From NCBI GenBank assembly GCA_035523875.1, contig DATKPY010000018.1, positions 62,001 through 126,000 on the forward strand: 64,000 nucleotides of DNA. The letters run 5' to 3'. Positions 9,126 to 17,389 of the stretch are shown in pieces (the stretch's first letter is position 1; every line of letters begins with the position of its first letter). The position numbers and the translations under genes were made by a program. The notes under the pieces are model-generated. The model was not told where the DNA came from and did not search any database. It saw only the letters and a program-made list of their open reading frames with translations. The DNA comes from JASHUC01 sp035523875 (GTDB lineage: Bacteria; Pseudomonadota; Gammaproteobacteria; Steroidobacterales; Steroidobacteraceae).

Positions 9126-9866
9126 TCAGGGCTCCCGCGTCCCGGCGGGGTGCGACTCCCCACCGCGGTTGCCGGCGAAGGGCTCGATTGCGCCGGCGAA
9201 GAGCTTGTGCATGATGAGCGTCTCGCGCGCGCGGATGATCTGCAGGAACAGCGTCGCGCCGCGCATCGCGCGAAACGCCGCATGGCCGCGCTCGAGGAAG
9301 TCCTGCAGGACGCCGAACCCGGCGAGGTGCGCCGGAAGATGCGCCGCCTGCAGCGCGAGCCCGACGAGCGGCAGCTGCACGGCGCGTTCGAGGGCGGCGC
9401 CGATGCCTACGATGAGGTCGATCTGGCGCGCGCGCACATCCGCCTGGCCGGCAGCCCGGTAGGCTGCGGCATAGGTGAGGTCAGTGAGCGCGCTTCCGCC
9501 CAGGTGCCCCGCGAGCGCCTGGTCGAGTTGGGCGGTGAGCACATCGAGCTCCAGGGCTTCACGGAGCACCCTCAACACCGCCTGAGGCAGCGTGTGCTTC
9601 AGGCGGCTCCACGCCCGGATCACGCACTGGTCGCGCGCCCGGGAGCCTTCCGGGCCGTACAGGTCGCTCAGAAAGAACGTGGCCGCCGCGCCGTAGCGCG
9701 GATCGCGACGCAGATCCTCGTACGTGCGTGCGAGGCGCGCGGACTGCCACGCACGCAGCGCCTGCAGCCGCCGCGCGAGCTCTGGATCGCGCTCCTCGAG
9801 CGCGGCGAGCTGTCGCTTCCGCTCGAGCAGCCGGTCGAGCTCGTCGGGGGTGAGCGGGGTACTCAC
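9126..9866 (-). CDS. Uncharacterised FFLSDLYG-motif protein
   Basis: I do not know a biochemical function for this 246-residue, mostly helical soluble protein. Its hallmark is FFLSDLYGP at residues 64-72, preceded by TYEDLRRDPRYGAAA. I recall a conserved FFxxDLYG protein of proteobacteria without assigned role. The C-terminal half has helices rich in hydrophobic residues but no clear membrane segment. Translation starts at a GTG whose bases overlap the stop of the hydrolase (GTGA at 9863-9866), so the two are probably translationally coupled. GMC oxidoreductase follows directly. Confidence 0.75.
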   Translation of the reverse strand: MSTPLTPDELDRLLERKRQLAALEERDPELARRLQALRAWQSARLARTYEDLRRDPRYGAAATFFLSDLYGPEGSRARDQCVIRAWSRLKHTLPQAVLRVLREALELDVLTAQLDQALAGHLGGSALTDLTYAAAYRAAGQADVRARQIDLIVGIGAALERAVQLPLVGLALQAAHLPAHLAGFGVLQDFLERGHAAFRAMRGATLFLQIIRARETLIMHKLFAGAIEPFAGNRGGESHPAGTREP

Positions 9867-10834
9867 GGCTCGGCGAGCGCCTCGAGCACGAAACGGCGCG
9901 CCGCGCGCGAGCGCAGCAGGGAGAAATGCCCCTGGCCGGGGACCTCCAGCGTGCGCGCGCCTGCGAGCGTGGCGCTCGCAGGGGGAGCGATGACATCGTC
10001 CTCGAGACTGAACACACACGCAATCGGAACCGCCGTATCGGGTTGCGCAGCTCCGTTGAGCGCATCGAGCCAGGCGGATCCGGGGCTCATCTGATCGAGC
10101 GCGATGCACGGGAGCGCACGCGCGGCGGCCGCGGCGAGCGTCGTGCCGTGATGCGGGGTCGCGAGCGTGACGATCCGCCGAATGATGCGGGGTCCGAGCG
10201 CCTGCAACGCCGCACGCGCCACGAGTCCTCCCATGCTGTGCGCGATCACCGTGATGCGCTCGCCCGAGCACTCCGCCGCCATCGTGAGCAGCGTCCGCGC
10301 GAGCGTTGTGGCGTGGGAGTCGAGATCCGCGCAGACGGGGCTCAGGGTCGCGGTGCGCACGGGACCGTAACCCGCCCGACGCAAGCGGCTTACGAGCGGG
10401 CGCCAGATGGCCGCATTGCACGCGAAACCGTGAACGAGGAGCGCCGGGCGCGAGCAGGCTCCCGCGCGTACCGGTGGCACCGCCGCTGCGCGCCGGTACG
10501 GCTCGATCGCCATTGCAAAGGCGGCGAGCGGAAAGGCGAGGCATTCGCGCGCGCACGCCTGAGCGAGCCGTGCGCGGCGCACCGGTGCGCCCGCGGGAAT
10601 GCGGGCGCTCCCTCTCCCGAGGGCGAAGCTGCCGATGACCCAGGCAATCTGCAGTGCGAGCAGGCACACGAGCGCTGCGATGGCAACGACCCCGAGCGCC
10701 GCGCCGCGCGCCGCGGCGGTGGCTCCCACCGCAGCCGCAAGGCCGAGCTCCGCGACCACAAGCCTGCGCCACAGGCGCGCCGCACCGTCGAGTCCCTCGC
10801 TCGGCGCGATGCGCGCGGCTGCCGTGAACCTCAT
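9863..10834 (-). CDS. Membrane-anchored alpha/beta hydrolase (lipase/esterase-like)
   Basis: This 323-residue protein has two N-terminal membrane helices (about residues 25-72) followed by an alpha/beta hydrolase domain. HGFACN near 135 supplies the oxyanion loop, AHSMGGLVARA holds Ser200, SLEDDVIAPP an acidic residue and PGQGHFSLL the catalytic histidine. This resembles triacylglycerol lipase and EstA-type enzymes. The ATG is preceded by GGCGGGGAG. It heads the operon with the FFLSDLYG protein and GMC oxidoreductase. Its upstream region carries a near-perfect island motif and a TATAGT hexamer. Confidence 0.85.
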   Translation of the reverse strand: MRFTAAARIAPSEGLDGAARLWRRLVVAELGLAAAVGATAAARGAALGVVAIAALVCLLALQIAWVIGSFALGRGSARIPAGAPVRRARLAQACARECLAFPLAAFAMAIEPYRRAAAVPPVRAGACSRPALLVHGFACNAAIWRPLVSRLRRAGYGPVRTATLSPVCADLDSHATTLARTLLTMAAECSGERITVIAHSMGGLVARAALQALGPRIIRRIVTLATPHHGTTLAAAAARALPCIALDQMSPGSAWLDALNGAAQPDTAVPIACVFSLEDDVIAPPASATLAGARTLEVPGQGHFSLLRSRAARRFVLEALAEP

Positions 10835-10847
10835 CGCTCCCCGCCTA

Positions 10848-10862
10848 TGCGTACTTGCCCCA
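10848..10862. promoter_or_regulatory. Island motif, copy facing the TPR gene promoter
   Basis: The lower strand reads TGGGGCAAGTACGCA, one mismatch from the 13 fixed positions of TGCGGNAANTACGCA. Its centre lies 33.5 bp before the centre of a TACTAT hexamer (10886-10891) that would serve the rightward TPR gene. No -35 hexamer is visible at the usual place, which fits an activator-dependent promoter. Confidence 0.6.
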
Positions 10863-10885
10863 CTGGGCGCCCTCGGCCGCGACCC

Positions 10886-10892
10886 TACTATA
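10886..10892. promoter_or_regulatory. Divergent -10 elements between the hydrolase operon and the TPR gene
   Basis: The same AT-rich patch gives TACTAT on the upper strand (10886-10891) for the TPR gene and TATAGT on the lower strand (10887-10892) for the hydrolase operon. Both are good matches to the housekeeping -10 in otherwise very GC-rich DNA. An island motif sits at nearly equal distance on either side. Confidence 0.6.
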
Positions 10893-10914
10893 GGGGCTGA
10901 CCGATCGGGTCGAA

Positions 10915-10929
10915 TGCGTAATTGCCGCA
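10915..10929. promoter_or_regulatory. Island motif, copy facing the hydrolase operon promoter
   Basis: The lower strand reads TGCGGCAATTACGCA and matches all 13 fixed positions of the motif. Its centre is 32.5 bp upstream of the centre of the leftward TATAGT hexamer, so it would lie near -43 for the hydrolase operon. Confidence 0.65.
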
Positions 10930-10941
10930 GCGAGAACCGTG

Positions 10942-11811
10942 ATGAGCCACAGCAAAGAGGCGATCCAGGCCCCGCGCAAGCGGGCGACACGCAGCTCGCG
11001 CGCCAACCCGAGCGCGTTGCACGATCGCTGGGAGCGCCTCCATGCAGGCGACCGCGAGCCTTGGCCGGATGAGCGCCGGGTGCGCGAGCTCGCGCGCGCG
11101 AACACGGCGGTTGCCCCGTGGGTGGCTGGGCGCGGTGGTCCCGCGCCGGTTGCCGCGGAGCTGCAAGCGGCATGGGGCGCATTCCACGCCGGGCAGTATC
11201 GAGAGGGGATCGAGCGCGGCGCCGAGCTCGGCGCGCTCGGCGCGCAGGCTGCGAACAAGGCGGCCGCCGTGCACTCGATCAACACTCGCGAGAGCGGCGC
11301 TCGGGTACTGAAGATTCTGGAGTCGGCCGTCGAGCGCGGCGAGCGCGCCGTGGAGGTCCTTCCCGATTGCGCCAACGCGCACTACATGCTCGCGCTCGTG
11401 CTCGGCCGCTTGAGCCAGCGCATCTCGGTGCTGAAGGCGCTTTCGGCCGGCTTCGGCGGCCGCGTGCGCACTCACCTCGAGCGCGCCCTCGAGCTCGAGC
11501 CGCGCCACGCCGAGGCGCACGTCGCGCTCGGGCTCTATCACGCCGAGATCGTGGGCCGGCTGGGTGCGCTCGCAGCACGCCTCACCTATGGCGCATCGCG
11601 CGACGGGGCGATCGAGCACTTCCGGCGCGCGCTCGATCTTGCACCGCACTCACCGATCGTCTCGATCGAATACGCGAACGGCCTGCTCGTGCTCGATCCG
11701 CACGGCAATCGCGAGCAGGCGCGCGCGCTCTACGAGCGCGCCGCCGCGTGCGAGCCCCTCGATGCGATGGAGCGCCTGGACGTCGGGCGCGCGCGGCGCG
11801 GGCTCGATTGA
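10942..11811 (+). CDS. TPR-repeat protein of unknown role
   Basis: This soluble protein of about 289 residues has no signal peptide. After a basic, probably disordered first 40 residues it contains helical repeats of TPR type, for example LERALELEPRHAEAHVALGLYHAE and HFRRALDLAPHSPIVSIEYANGLL. TPR domains act as protein-binding scaffolds; no catalytic motif is present. The start may be GTG at 10939 or ATG at 10942; I chose ATG. It is divergent from the hydrolase operon and shares a regulatory region with it. The stop lies six bases from the end of the convergent WS/DGAT gene. Confidence 0.75.
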   Translation: MSHSKEAIQAPRKRATRSSRANPSALHDRWERLHAGDREPWPDERRVRELARANTAVAPWVAGRGGPAPVAAELQAAWGAFHAGQYREGIERGAELGALGAQAANKAAAVHSINTRESGARVLKILESAVERGERAVEVLPDCANAHYMLALVLGRLSQRISVLKALSAGFGGRVRTHLERALELEPRHAEAHVALGLYHAEIVGRLGALAARLTYGASRDGAIEHFRRALDLAPHSPIVSIEYANGLLVLDPHGNREQARALYERAAACEPLDAMERLDVGRARRGLD

Positions 11812-11817
11812 AATCAC

Positions 11818-13239
11818 TCACTCGCTCAGGGACGCACCGCCCAGGAGCACCAGGAGCACGAGCCGCTCGAATTCGCTCCCGATCCGGCGCACGAGCGCGC
11901 CCGGGTCGGCGATGAGGCCGCGATCGCAGGTGACCCCCAGCTGCACGCGCCCGTCGTAGCTCAGCATGCTCACGCCGAGGCCGATGCTGCCCGCCTGAGG
12001 CACCCAGAAGAGAATCTGCGAGACGTGCGCCCCGCAGAGGAAGAGCGGCTGCGCAGGTCCGGGAAGATTCGAGGCGACCAGGCTCGCCTTGGCACTGAAG
12101 AGGTCGATCGCACGTTCCTCGACCGCTGCCGGCAGGGAGCCCACGAGCGCGAGCAGACCCTGGGTGACGAGCGCCTGCGGTGAGCCCTTGAGTGCCTGCA
12201 TGGACTCGTGCACCGCGTAGAGCCGCTCGAGCGGGTGGCGGATGCCGATGGGCAGCTCGACGAAGACGAGCCCGAAGCGATTGCCGAGCTCTCCGCGTGG
12301 GTCGGCATCGCGCAGATTCACGGGTGCGGAGGCGCGGATCTTGAGACCGGCCACGCTGTCTCCCTCGGCCTCGAGGTGGTGAGCGAGTGCCCCGGCGAGG
12401 GTCGCGATGAGCACGTCGTTGACCGTGCAGCCGAGCACGTGGCCGATGATCTTCACTTCCGCGAGCGAGAGCGGCTCGGCCCACGCGATGCGCCGCACGC
12501 CGGTCAATGGCCGCTTGAGACGGGTGGGCGGATCATCGGGGAGGGTGGCGAGCTCGCTCAGCTCGCCCAAGCTCGCGAGGGCGGTGCGCGCGGCGCTCGA
12601 TGCCGCGGCCGGGTGCAGCGCGTAATGGACGCCCCTTTCCGCAAGCCCGACTCCCGCGCCGAGCGCGGCAGCGAGCCATCCGGGCAGGAGCGAGAAGCCC
12701 TGCTCGAGCGCGAGCTGCCCGCGCGCCTCCCTCGATGCGGGAGCGGGGCGACGCGCCCCGCCGCGAGCGTTGCGATCCGCGAGCTCAAGCAGCACCTGGA
12801 CGAGCGCAACGCCATCCCCGTAGCAGTGATGGACGCGCACGATCACGGCGCTTCCCGTGCCATAGCGCTCGATGAGATGGAAGCTCCACGGAGGATGTCC
12901 CGGGCGAAGCGGAGCGCTCGCGAGCTCACCGAGGAGATCCTGGAGGCTCTCCTGGCCGCGTGGCTCGGGGAGCGCGGCACTCACCACGTGATCATCGACG
13001 TCAAACTGGCGATCGAGCTCCCAGCGGGCGCCCAGCGTGTCGCGAACGGGCACGCAGAGGAAGCGCTCGCAGAGGAGGAAGCGTGCCACGATCAGCTCGC
13101 GCAGCCGCGCACGGTCGATCGGCGCATCGAGCACGAGAAGGGCGACGATCATCATCGGATTCGTCGGCCGGTCCATGTTGAGCCAGGCCCGATCGATGGG
13201 CGAGAGCGGCTCGCCCAATTGCAGCGTGCCTCGGTTCAT
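11818..13239 (-). CDS. Wax ester synthase/diacylglycerol acyltransferase (WS/DGAT)
   Basis: This 473-residue protein carries the acyltransferase motif HHCYGDG, with catalytic His138 and Asp142, and the family blocks PLSPIDRAWLNMDRPTNPMM at the start and NLPGPAQPLFLCGAHV near the end. WS/DGAT enzymes join acyl-CoA to a fatty alcohol or diacylglycerol, making wax esters or triacylglycerol. I chose the ATG at 13239 over an in-frame TTG 18 bp upstream. The divergent neighbour is a fatty acyl-CoA reductase, so a complete acyl-CoA to alcohol to wax ester route is encoded in 3.5 kb. Confidence 0.93.
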   Translation of the reverse strand: MNRGTLQLGEPLSPIDRAWLNMDRPTNPMMIVALLVLDAPIDRARLRELIVARFLLCERFLCVPVRDTLGARWELDRQFDVDDHVVSAALPEPRGQESLQDLLGELASAPLRPGHPPWSFHLIERYGTGSAVIVRVHHCYGDGVALVQVLLELADRNARGGARRPAPASREARGQLALEQGFSLLPGWLAAALGAGVGLAERGVHYALHPAAASSAARTALASLGELSELATLPDDPPTRLKRPLTGVRRIAWAEPLSLAEVKIIGHVLGCTVNDVLIATLAGALAHHLEAEGDSVAGLKIRASAPVNLRDADPRGELGNRFGLVFVELPIGIRHPLERLYAVHESMQALKGSPQALVTQGLLALVGSLPAAVEERAIDLFSAKASLVASNLPGPAQPLFLCGAHVSQILFWVPQAGSIGLGVSMLSYDGRVQLGVTCDRGLIADPGALVRRIGSEFERLVLLVLLGGASLSE

Positions 13240-13353
13240 GAGTTCAGTCTCGCGCAAACGGCGGCGTGCGTGACCTTCGGTTTGCCACGATACCCAAGCG
13301 CGGCTCCGCGCGCGTAGCGTGATGGATCATCGAGGTGGGGCGCACGCAAGACC

Positions 13354-15336
13354 ATGGCGTACTTCGTCACCGGAGGCACGGGATTCATCGGGCGCCACGT
13401 GATCGCGCGGCTCGCCGCTCGGGGCGAGCGCATCCACGTACTGGTGCGTCCGGGCTCCTCTGAGCGGTTCGAGCGCCTGAAGAGCTACTGCGGCGAGCGC
13501 GCCGGGCTGCTCGTGCCGATCGAGGGCGATCTTGCGAGCGAGGCGCTCGGCGTCGCGCTGGACGAGCGCACGCGACTGCACGGCGAGATCGTGCACATGT
13601 TCCATATCGGAGCGCTCTACGACCTCACGGCGACCGCGGCCGCGCTCGAGCGAGCGAACGTCGCGGGGACCCGGCATGCACTCGCGTTCGCCCGCGAAGT
13701 GCACGCGGGCTGTTTCCATCACGTGAGCTCGATCGCCGTGGCGGGCCGCTATGCCGGCACTTTCCGCGAGGAGATGCTCGCGGAAGCGGGCGAGCTCGAT
13801 CATCCCTATTTCCGCACCAAGCACGATTCGGAAGCCCTGGTGCGCGCGAGCGGACTCGGCGCCTGGCGCATCTACCGCCCGGGCATGGTGATTGGAGACT
13901 CCACGACGGGTGTGACGGACAAGGTCGACGGCCCGTATTACCTCTTCCGGCTCATCCAGGCGGTTCGCGACCGTGTGCCTTCGTGGCTGCCGCTCGTCGG
14001 CCTCGAAGGCGGCCACGTCAATCTCGTTCCCATCGACTTCGTCGCCGACGCGCTCGTCCACCTTGCGCATCTGCCGGGTGAGGACGGGCACTGCTTCCAT
14101 CTCACCGATCCGGTGGACCGTCGCGTAGGCGCGGTGCTCAATATCTTCGCCGCCGCGGCACACGCGCCGCGGATGTCGCTGCGGCTCGAGCCGGGCGTTG
14201 CGGCGGCCCTGATGCCCGGCGCAGGCACCCTGCATCGCCTGCGCGCCCCGGCGCGTCGGATCATCGAGCGGTTCCTGGGTGACCTCGGGATCCCGGGCGC
14301 GGCGCTCGATCTGCTCACGCTGCCGACACGCTTCGACCCGGGGCGCACCCAGGGACTGCTTGCCGCGGCGGGCATCCGTGCTCCGCCGCTCGAGGCGTAC
14401 GCATGGCGCATTTGGGACTACTGGGAGCGGCAGCTCGACCCGGGTGCGGCGCCAGCAGTCAGTCTCGCCGCCGCGGTGCGTGGCAAGACGATCCTCGTCA
14501 CCGGGGGTTCCTCGGGCATCGGACGGGCCGTCGCGACGCGGCTCGCGAGTGCCGGCGCGCGCGTGCTGATCGTGGCGCGCGACGCGGCGCGGCTTGCCGC
14601 GACACGATTGGAAATCGAGGCCGCGGGCGGCGAGGTCGCCACCTACGAGGCGGATCTATCCGAGGCCGAGTCCTGCGAGCGCTTCCTCGCCGCGCTGCGC
14701 ACCGATCATCGCGACATCGATATTCTCGTCAACAGCGCCGGTCGCTCCATCCGTCGTGCGATCGAGGGTACCTACGCACGCTTCCACGACTACGAGCGGC
14801 TGATGCGCATCAACTATTTCGGTGCGGTGCGCGTCACGCTCGGCGTGTTGCCCGGCATGGTCGCCCGGGGCGGCGGGCACGTTGTCAACATCTCCTCGAT
14901 CGGAGTGCTGACCGGAGCGACGCGCTTTGCGGGCTACAGCGCTTCGAAAGCGGCCCTCGAGGCCTTCTCGCGTGCGGCGGCGGCGGAATATGCCGATCGC
15001 GGCGTGCGCTTCACCGTGATCAACATGCCCCTCACCCGCACGCCGATGAGCGCGCCGACGGCGCTCTACCGCGAGCTGCCGCTGCTCGAGCCTGCGCAGG
15101 CCGCGGATCTGGTGTGCGAGGCCATCGTGTGCCGCCCCGCACGGATCGTCGGCGCGCTCGGCAAGCTTGCGCAGCTCGTCGAGCTCTTCGCACCCTCGCT
15201 CGGGCGGGCCATCATGAGCGAAAGCTTCCGCATGTTCCCGGAATCCGAGGCGGCCGGCGGGCCCGCAGGCGCAAGCGCAAGCCCGCAGGGCGAGTTGGCC
15301 GCGTTCGCGCAGCTGTTGCGCGGGATCAACTGGTGA
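13354..15336 (+). CDS. Two-domain fatty acyl-CoA/ACP reductase (alcohol-forming)
   Basis: This 660-residue protein fuses an extended SDR domain with a classical SDR domain. The first has TGGTGFIG at residues 6-13 and a YFRTK active-site tyrosine/lysine near 152-156. The second has VTGGSSGIGRA near 380 and YSASK near 529. From memory, length, domain order, the central IWDYWERQLDP and the ending LLRGINW closely parallel the Marinobacter Maqu_2220 reductase. That enzyme reduces acyl-CoA or acyl-ACP to fatty alcohol. It is divergent from WS/DGAT across 114 bp. A Gly/Pro/Ala-rich linker precedes the final 18 residues. Confidence 0.88.
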   Translation: MAYFVTGGTGFIGRHVIARLAARGERIHVLVRPGSSERFERLKSYCGERAGLLVPIEGDLASEALGVALDERTRLHGEIVHMFHIGALYDLTATAAALERANVAGTRHALAFAREVHAGCFHHVSSIAVAGRYAGTFREEMLAEAGELDHPYFRTKHDSEALVRASGLGAWRIYRPGMVIGDSTTGVTDKVDGPYYLFRLIQAVRDRVPSWLPLVGLEGGHVNLVPIDFVADALVHLAHLPGEDGHCFHLTDPVDRRVGAVLNIFAAAAHAPRMSLRLEPGVAAALMPGAGTLHRLRAPARRIIERFLGDLGIPGAALDLLTLPTRFDPGRTQGLLAAAGIRAPPLEAYAWRIWDYWERQLDPGAAPAVSLAAAVRGKTILVTGGSSGIGRAVATRLASAGARVLIVARDAARLAATRLEIEAAGGEVATYEADLSEAESCERFLAALRTDHRDIDILVNSAGRSIRRAIEGTYARFHDYERLMRINYFGAVRVTLGVLPGMVARGGGHVVNISSIGVLTGATRFAGYSASKAALEAFSRAAAAEYADRGVRFTVINMPLTRTPMSAPTALYRELPLLEPAQAADLVCEAIVCRPARIVGALGKLAQLVELFAPSLGRAIMSESFRMFPESEAAGGPAGASASPQGELAAFAQLLRGINW

Positions 15337-15342
15337 TCGGCC

Positions 15343-15798
15343 TCACGGACGCAGCACGCCCTCGATCTGGCGCTCGTTGCGCACCGCAGCCGAGAGATTC
15401 TGGATCTCGCCCGAGACGTAATCGAGCAGGTCGTCGAGCGAGAGCACCCCCACCAGCTCGCCGCGCGAGCCCACGACCGGCAAGCGCCGTACGCCCGTTC
15501 TCCGCAGGGTCTGCAGCGCCTTGTCGACCGGGTCGGCATCCCCGATCGTGATCGGCTGCATGCTCATCACGTCCGTCGCGAGCAGCGCCTTCGGATCGGC
15601 GTTCTTGGCGACAACCGAGACGACGATGTCGCGATCCGTCAGCACCCCGATCGGTCGCAGCGCATTCGTCCCGGGCTCCGGCTCGACGACGACGAGGTAG
15701 CCGATGTGCTTCTCGCGCATGAGCCGGGCGGCGACGGTCAAGTCGTCGCGCGGACCGATCGTGGTGATGTGGCGCTCGCAGAGATTTCCGACGTTCAT
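15343..15798 (-). CDS. CBS-pair protein (CBS1)
   Basis: This 151-residue stand-alone Bateman module has a first CBS motif ending GVLTDRDIVVSV and a second ending LVGVLSLDDLLDYVSGEI. CBS pairs bind adenine nucleotides and act as energy or redox sensors. The ATG at 15798 has a GAGGAG ribosome-binding site; the longer frame adds 14 unrelated residues. It is third in a pfkA-CBS2-CBS1 arrangement, with a 62 bp gap before it. Confidence 0.9.
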   Translation of the reverse strand: MNVGNLCERHITTIGPRDDLTVAARLMREKHIGYLVVVEPEPGTNALRPIGVLTDRDIVVSVVAKNADPKALLATDVMSMQPITIGDADPVDKALQTLRRTGVRRLPVVGSRGELVGVLSLDDLLDYVSGEIQNLSAAVRNERQIEGVLRP

Positions 15799-15860
15799 GG
15801 CGACTCCTCGATTGGGTTTCGTGATGGTGGTGGCACACACTGCCGGGGCTGCGCCGCTCG

Positions 15861-16310
15861 CTACCTGCGACCGCGCTGCTCGCGAGACTGCTCGCGCGCG
15901 ACGACCTCGGCGATCTGGGCCGCATCGCTTGCGAGCTGCCGGACCAGATCGTCGAGCGAGACGATGCCGATGAGCTTGCGGTCGAGGCCGAGCACCGGCA
16001 GGCGCCGCACGCCGTGCAGCTTCATGCGTTCCAGGGCGGCCGCGCTGTCCTCGGTTTCCCGAGCGACGACGGCGGGGCCGCGCATGATCTCGTGGACGGC
16101 GGTCGTCGCGGGATCGCGTTCGCGCCCGAGCACCTCGAGCACGATGTCGCGATCGGTGACGATGCCGAGCGGGGTTTGGTCGCCCTCCGGATCGTCGACG
16201 ACGACGAGGTCGCCCACGTGCTTCTGGCGCATCAGACGGGCTGCGGCGAGCACCGTCGCGCTCGCCTCACAGCAGGCGACATCCGGGGTGCAGATCTCTT
16301 TGAGCAACAT
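15861..16310 (-). CDS. CBS-pair protein (CBS2)
   Basis: This 149-residue protein holds two CBS motifs, ending in GIVTDRDIVLEVLG and IGIVSLDDLVRQLASD. An AAGGAGAG ribosome-binding site precedes the ATG, which lies 11 bp after the pfkA stop, so cotranscription with pfkA is likely. A nucleotide-sensing role linked to glycolytic flux is an inference from context. It resembles CBS1 but is clearly diverged. Confidence 0.9.
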   Translation of the reverse strand: MLLKEICTPDVACCEASATVLAAARLMRQKHVGDLVVVDDPEGDQTPLGIVTDRDIVLEVLGRERDPATTAVHEIMRGPAVVARETEDSAAALERMKLHGVRRLPVLGLDRKLIGIVSLDDLVRQLASDAAQIAEVVAREQSREQRGRR

Positions 16311-16321
16311 GCCTACTCTCC

Positions 16322-17293
16322 TTACTGGGCGAGCGTGCGCGCGAGCGCGATGAGCTCGGGATCGAGCGTCTTGCGCGTGCGGACGACCGCTGCGAGCTCC
16401 ATTGCGGTCACCTTTCCACCCACGATTCCCATGAGCACTCCGTAGCGCTCGGCGCATACGCTCTCGACGGCGGCGGCCCCGAGGAGCGTCGCGCTCAGGC
16501 GGTCGAAGACGCCCGGGTGGCCGCCGCGCTGGGTATGTCCGAGCTTCGTGATCCTGAGCTCGAAGCCGAGCCGCTCGCTGTGTCGTGTGAAATACCGCTC
16601 GAGGGCATCGGCGTCGTAATGGGCCCCTTCGGCGACGACGACGATCGCATGGCTCTTGCCGCGAGCGTAGGCCGCGCGAATCGCGACCGCGACCTCCTCG
16701 GGATCGGTGTCGATCTCCGGCAGCAGCACCGCCTCGGCGCCACCCGTCAACCCGGTGATCAATGCCAGATAGCCGCACTCGCGCCCCATCACCTCCATCA
16801 GGAAAACCCGACCGTGCGCGGAGGCGGTCACCCGCAGCCGATCGATCGCCTCGAGCGCGATATCCACGGCCGTGCTGGCCCCGATCGTCACATCCGAGCC
16901 GGGTAGATCGTTGTCGATCGTGGATGCGACGCCGACGACCGCGACGCCGCGGCGGGCAAGCGCTTGCGCGCCGGCCTGCGAGCCGTTGCCACCGATCACG
17001 ACCGTGGCGGAGATGTCCCGCGATCGCAGCTGGTCGATCGCGGCCTCCTGCCCCGCATCGGTGAGGAACTGCGGACAGCGGCTCGTCCCGAGAATCGTGC
17101 CGCCGCGGTCGATGATGCCTCCGACATCGCGCGGACCGAGCGGGGCGAACTCCCCCGCGATGAGTCCCGTGTAGCCGTGACGGACGCCGAAGACCTCGAG
17201 TCCACGCGCAACGCCGGTGCGTACCGCGGCGCGCACGGCGGCGTTCATCCCGGGGGCATCACCGCCGCTGGTCAAGATCGCGATGCGCTTCAT
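16322..17293 (-). CDS. pfkA: 6-phosphofructokinase, PfkA type with Asn at position 103
   Basis: This 323-residue enzyme aligns without gaps to E. coli PfkA in the N-terminal half: GGDAPGMN at 10-17, TIDND at 125-129 with catalytic Asp127, and MEVMGRECG for fructose-6-phosphate. It phosphorylates fructose 6-phosphate. The nucleotide loop reads GGNGS, not GGDGS, so the Mg-ATP aspartate 103 is Asn. Glycine 104 favours ATP over pyrophosphate. Start at MKRIAILTSGGD is standard. Two CBS genes follow on the same strand, and tandem TGCGTA repeats lie upstream. Confidence 0.9.
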   Translation of the reverse strand: MKRIAILTSGGDAPGMNAAVRAAVRTGVARGLEVFGVRHGYTGLIAGEFAPLGPRDVGGIIDRGGTILGTSRCPQFLTDAGQEAAIDQLRSRDISATVVIGGNGSQAGAQALARRGVAVVGVASTIDNDLPGSDVTIGASTAVDIALEAIDRLRVTASAHGRVFLMEVMGRECGYLALITGLTGGAEAVLLPEIDTDPEEVAVAIRAAYARGKSHAIVVVAEGAHYDADALERYFTRHSERLGFELRITKLGHTQRGGHPGVFDRLSATLLGAAAVESVCAERYGVLMGIVGGKVTAMELAAVVRTRKTLDPELIALARTLAQ

Positions 17294-17366
17294 GGCGCCG
17301 ATGCACTCGATGCCGACGAGTCGCTCATACAGGGAGCATGGTGAAGATCGCGCGCCACGCTCGCCA

Positions 17367-17381
17367 TACGTGCTCTCCGCA
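17367..17381. promoter_or_regulatory. Island motif, degenerate copy upstream of pfkA
   Basis: The lower strand reads TGCGGAGAGCACGTA, matching 10 of 13 fixed motif positions with a complete TGCGG half. A CATGCT hexamer on the lower strand (17335-17340) is 36.5 bp from its centre, slightly farther than at the better sites. It could serve pfkA. Confidence 0.4.
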
Positions 17382-17389
17382 AGCCGGCG

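Noticed and set aside
13266..13280. TGCGTGACCTTCGG in the WS/DGAT-reductase gap
   Set aside because: It only loosely resembles the motif and no -10 lies at the right distance in either direction.
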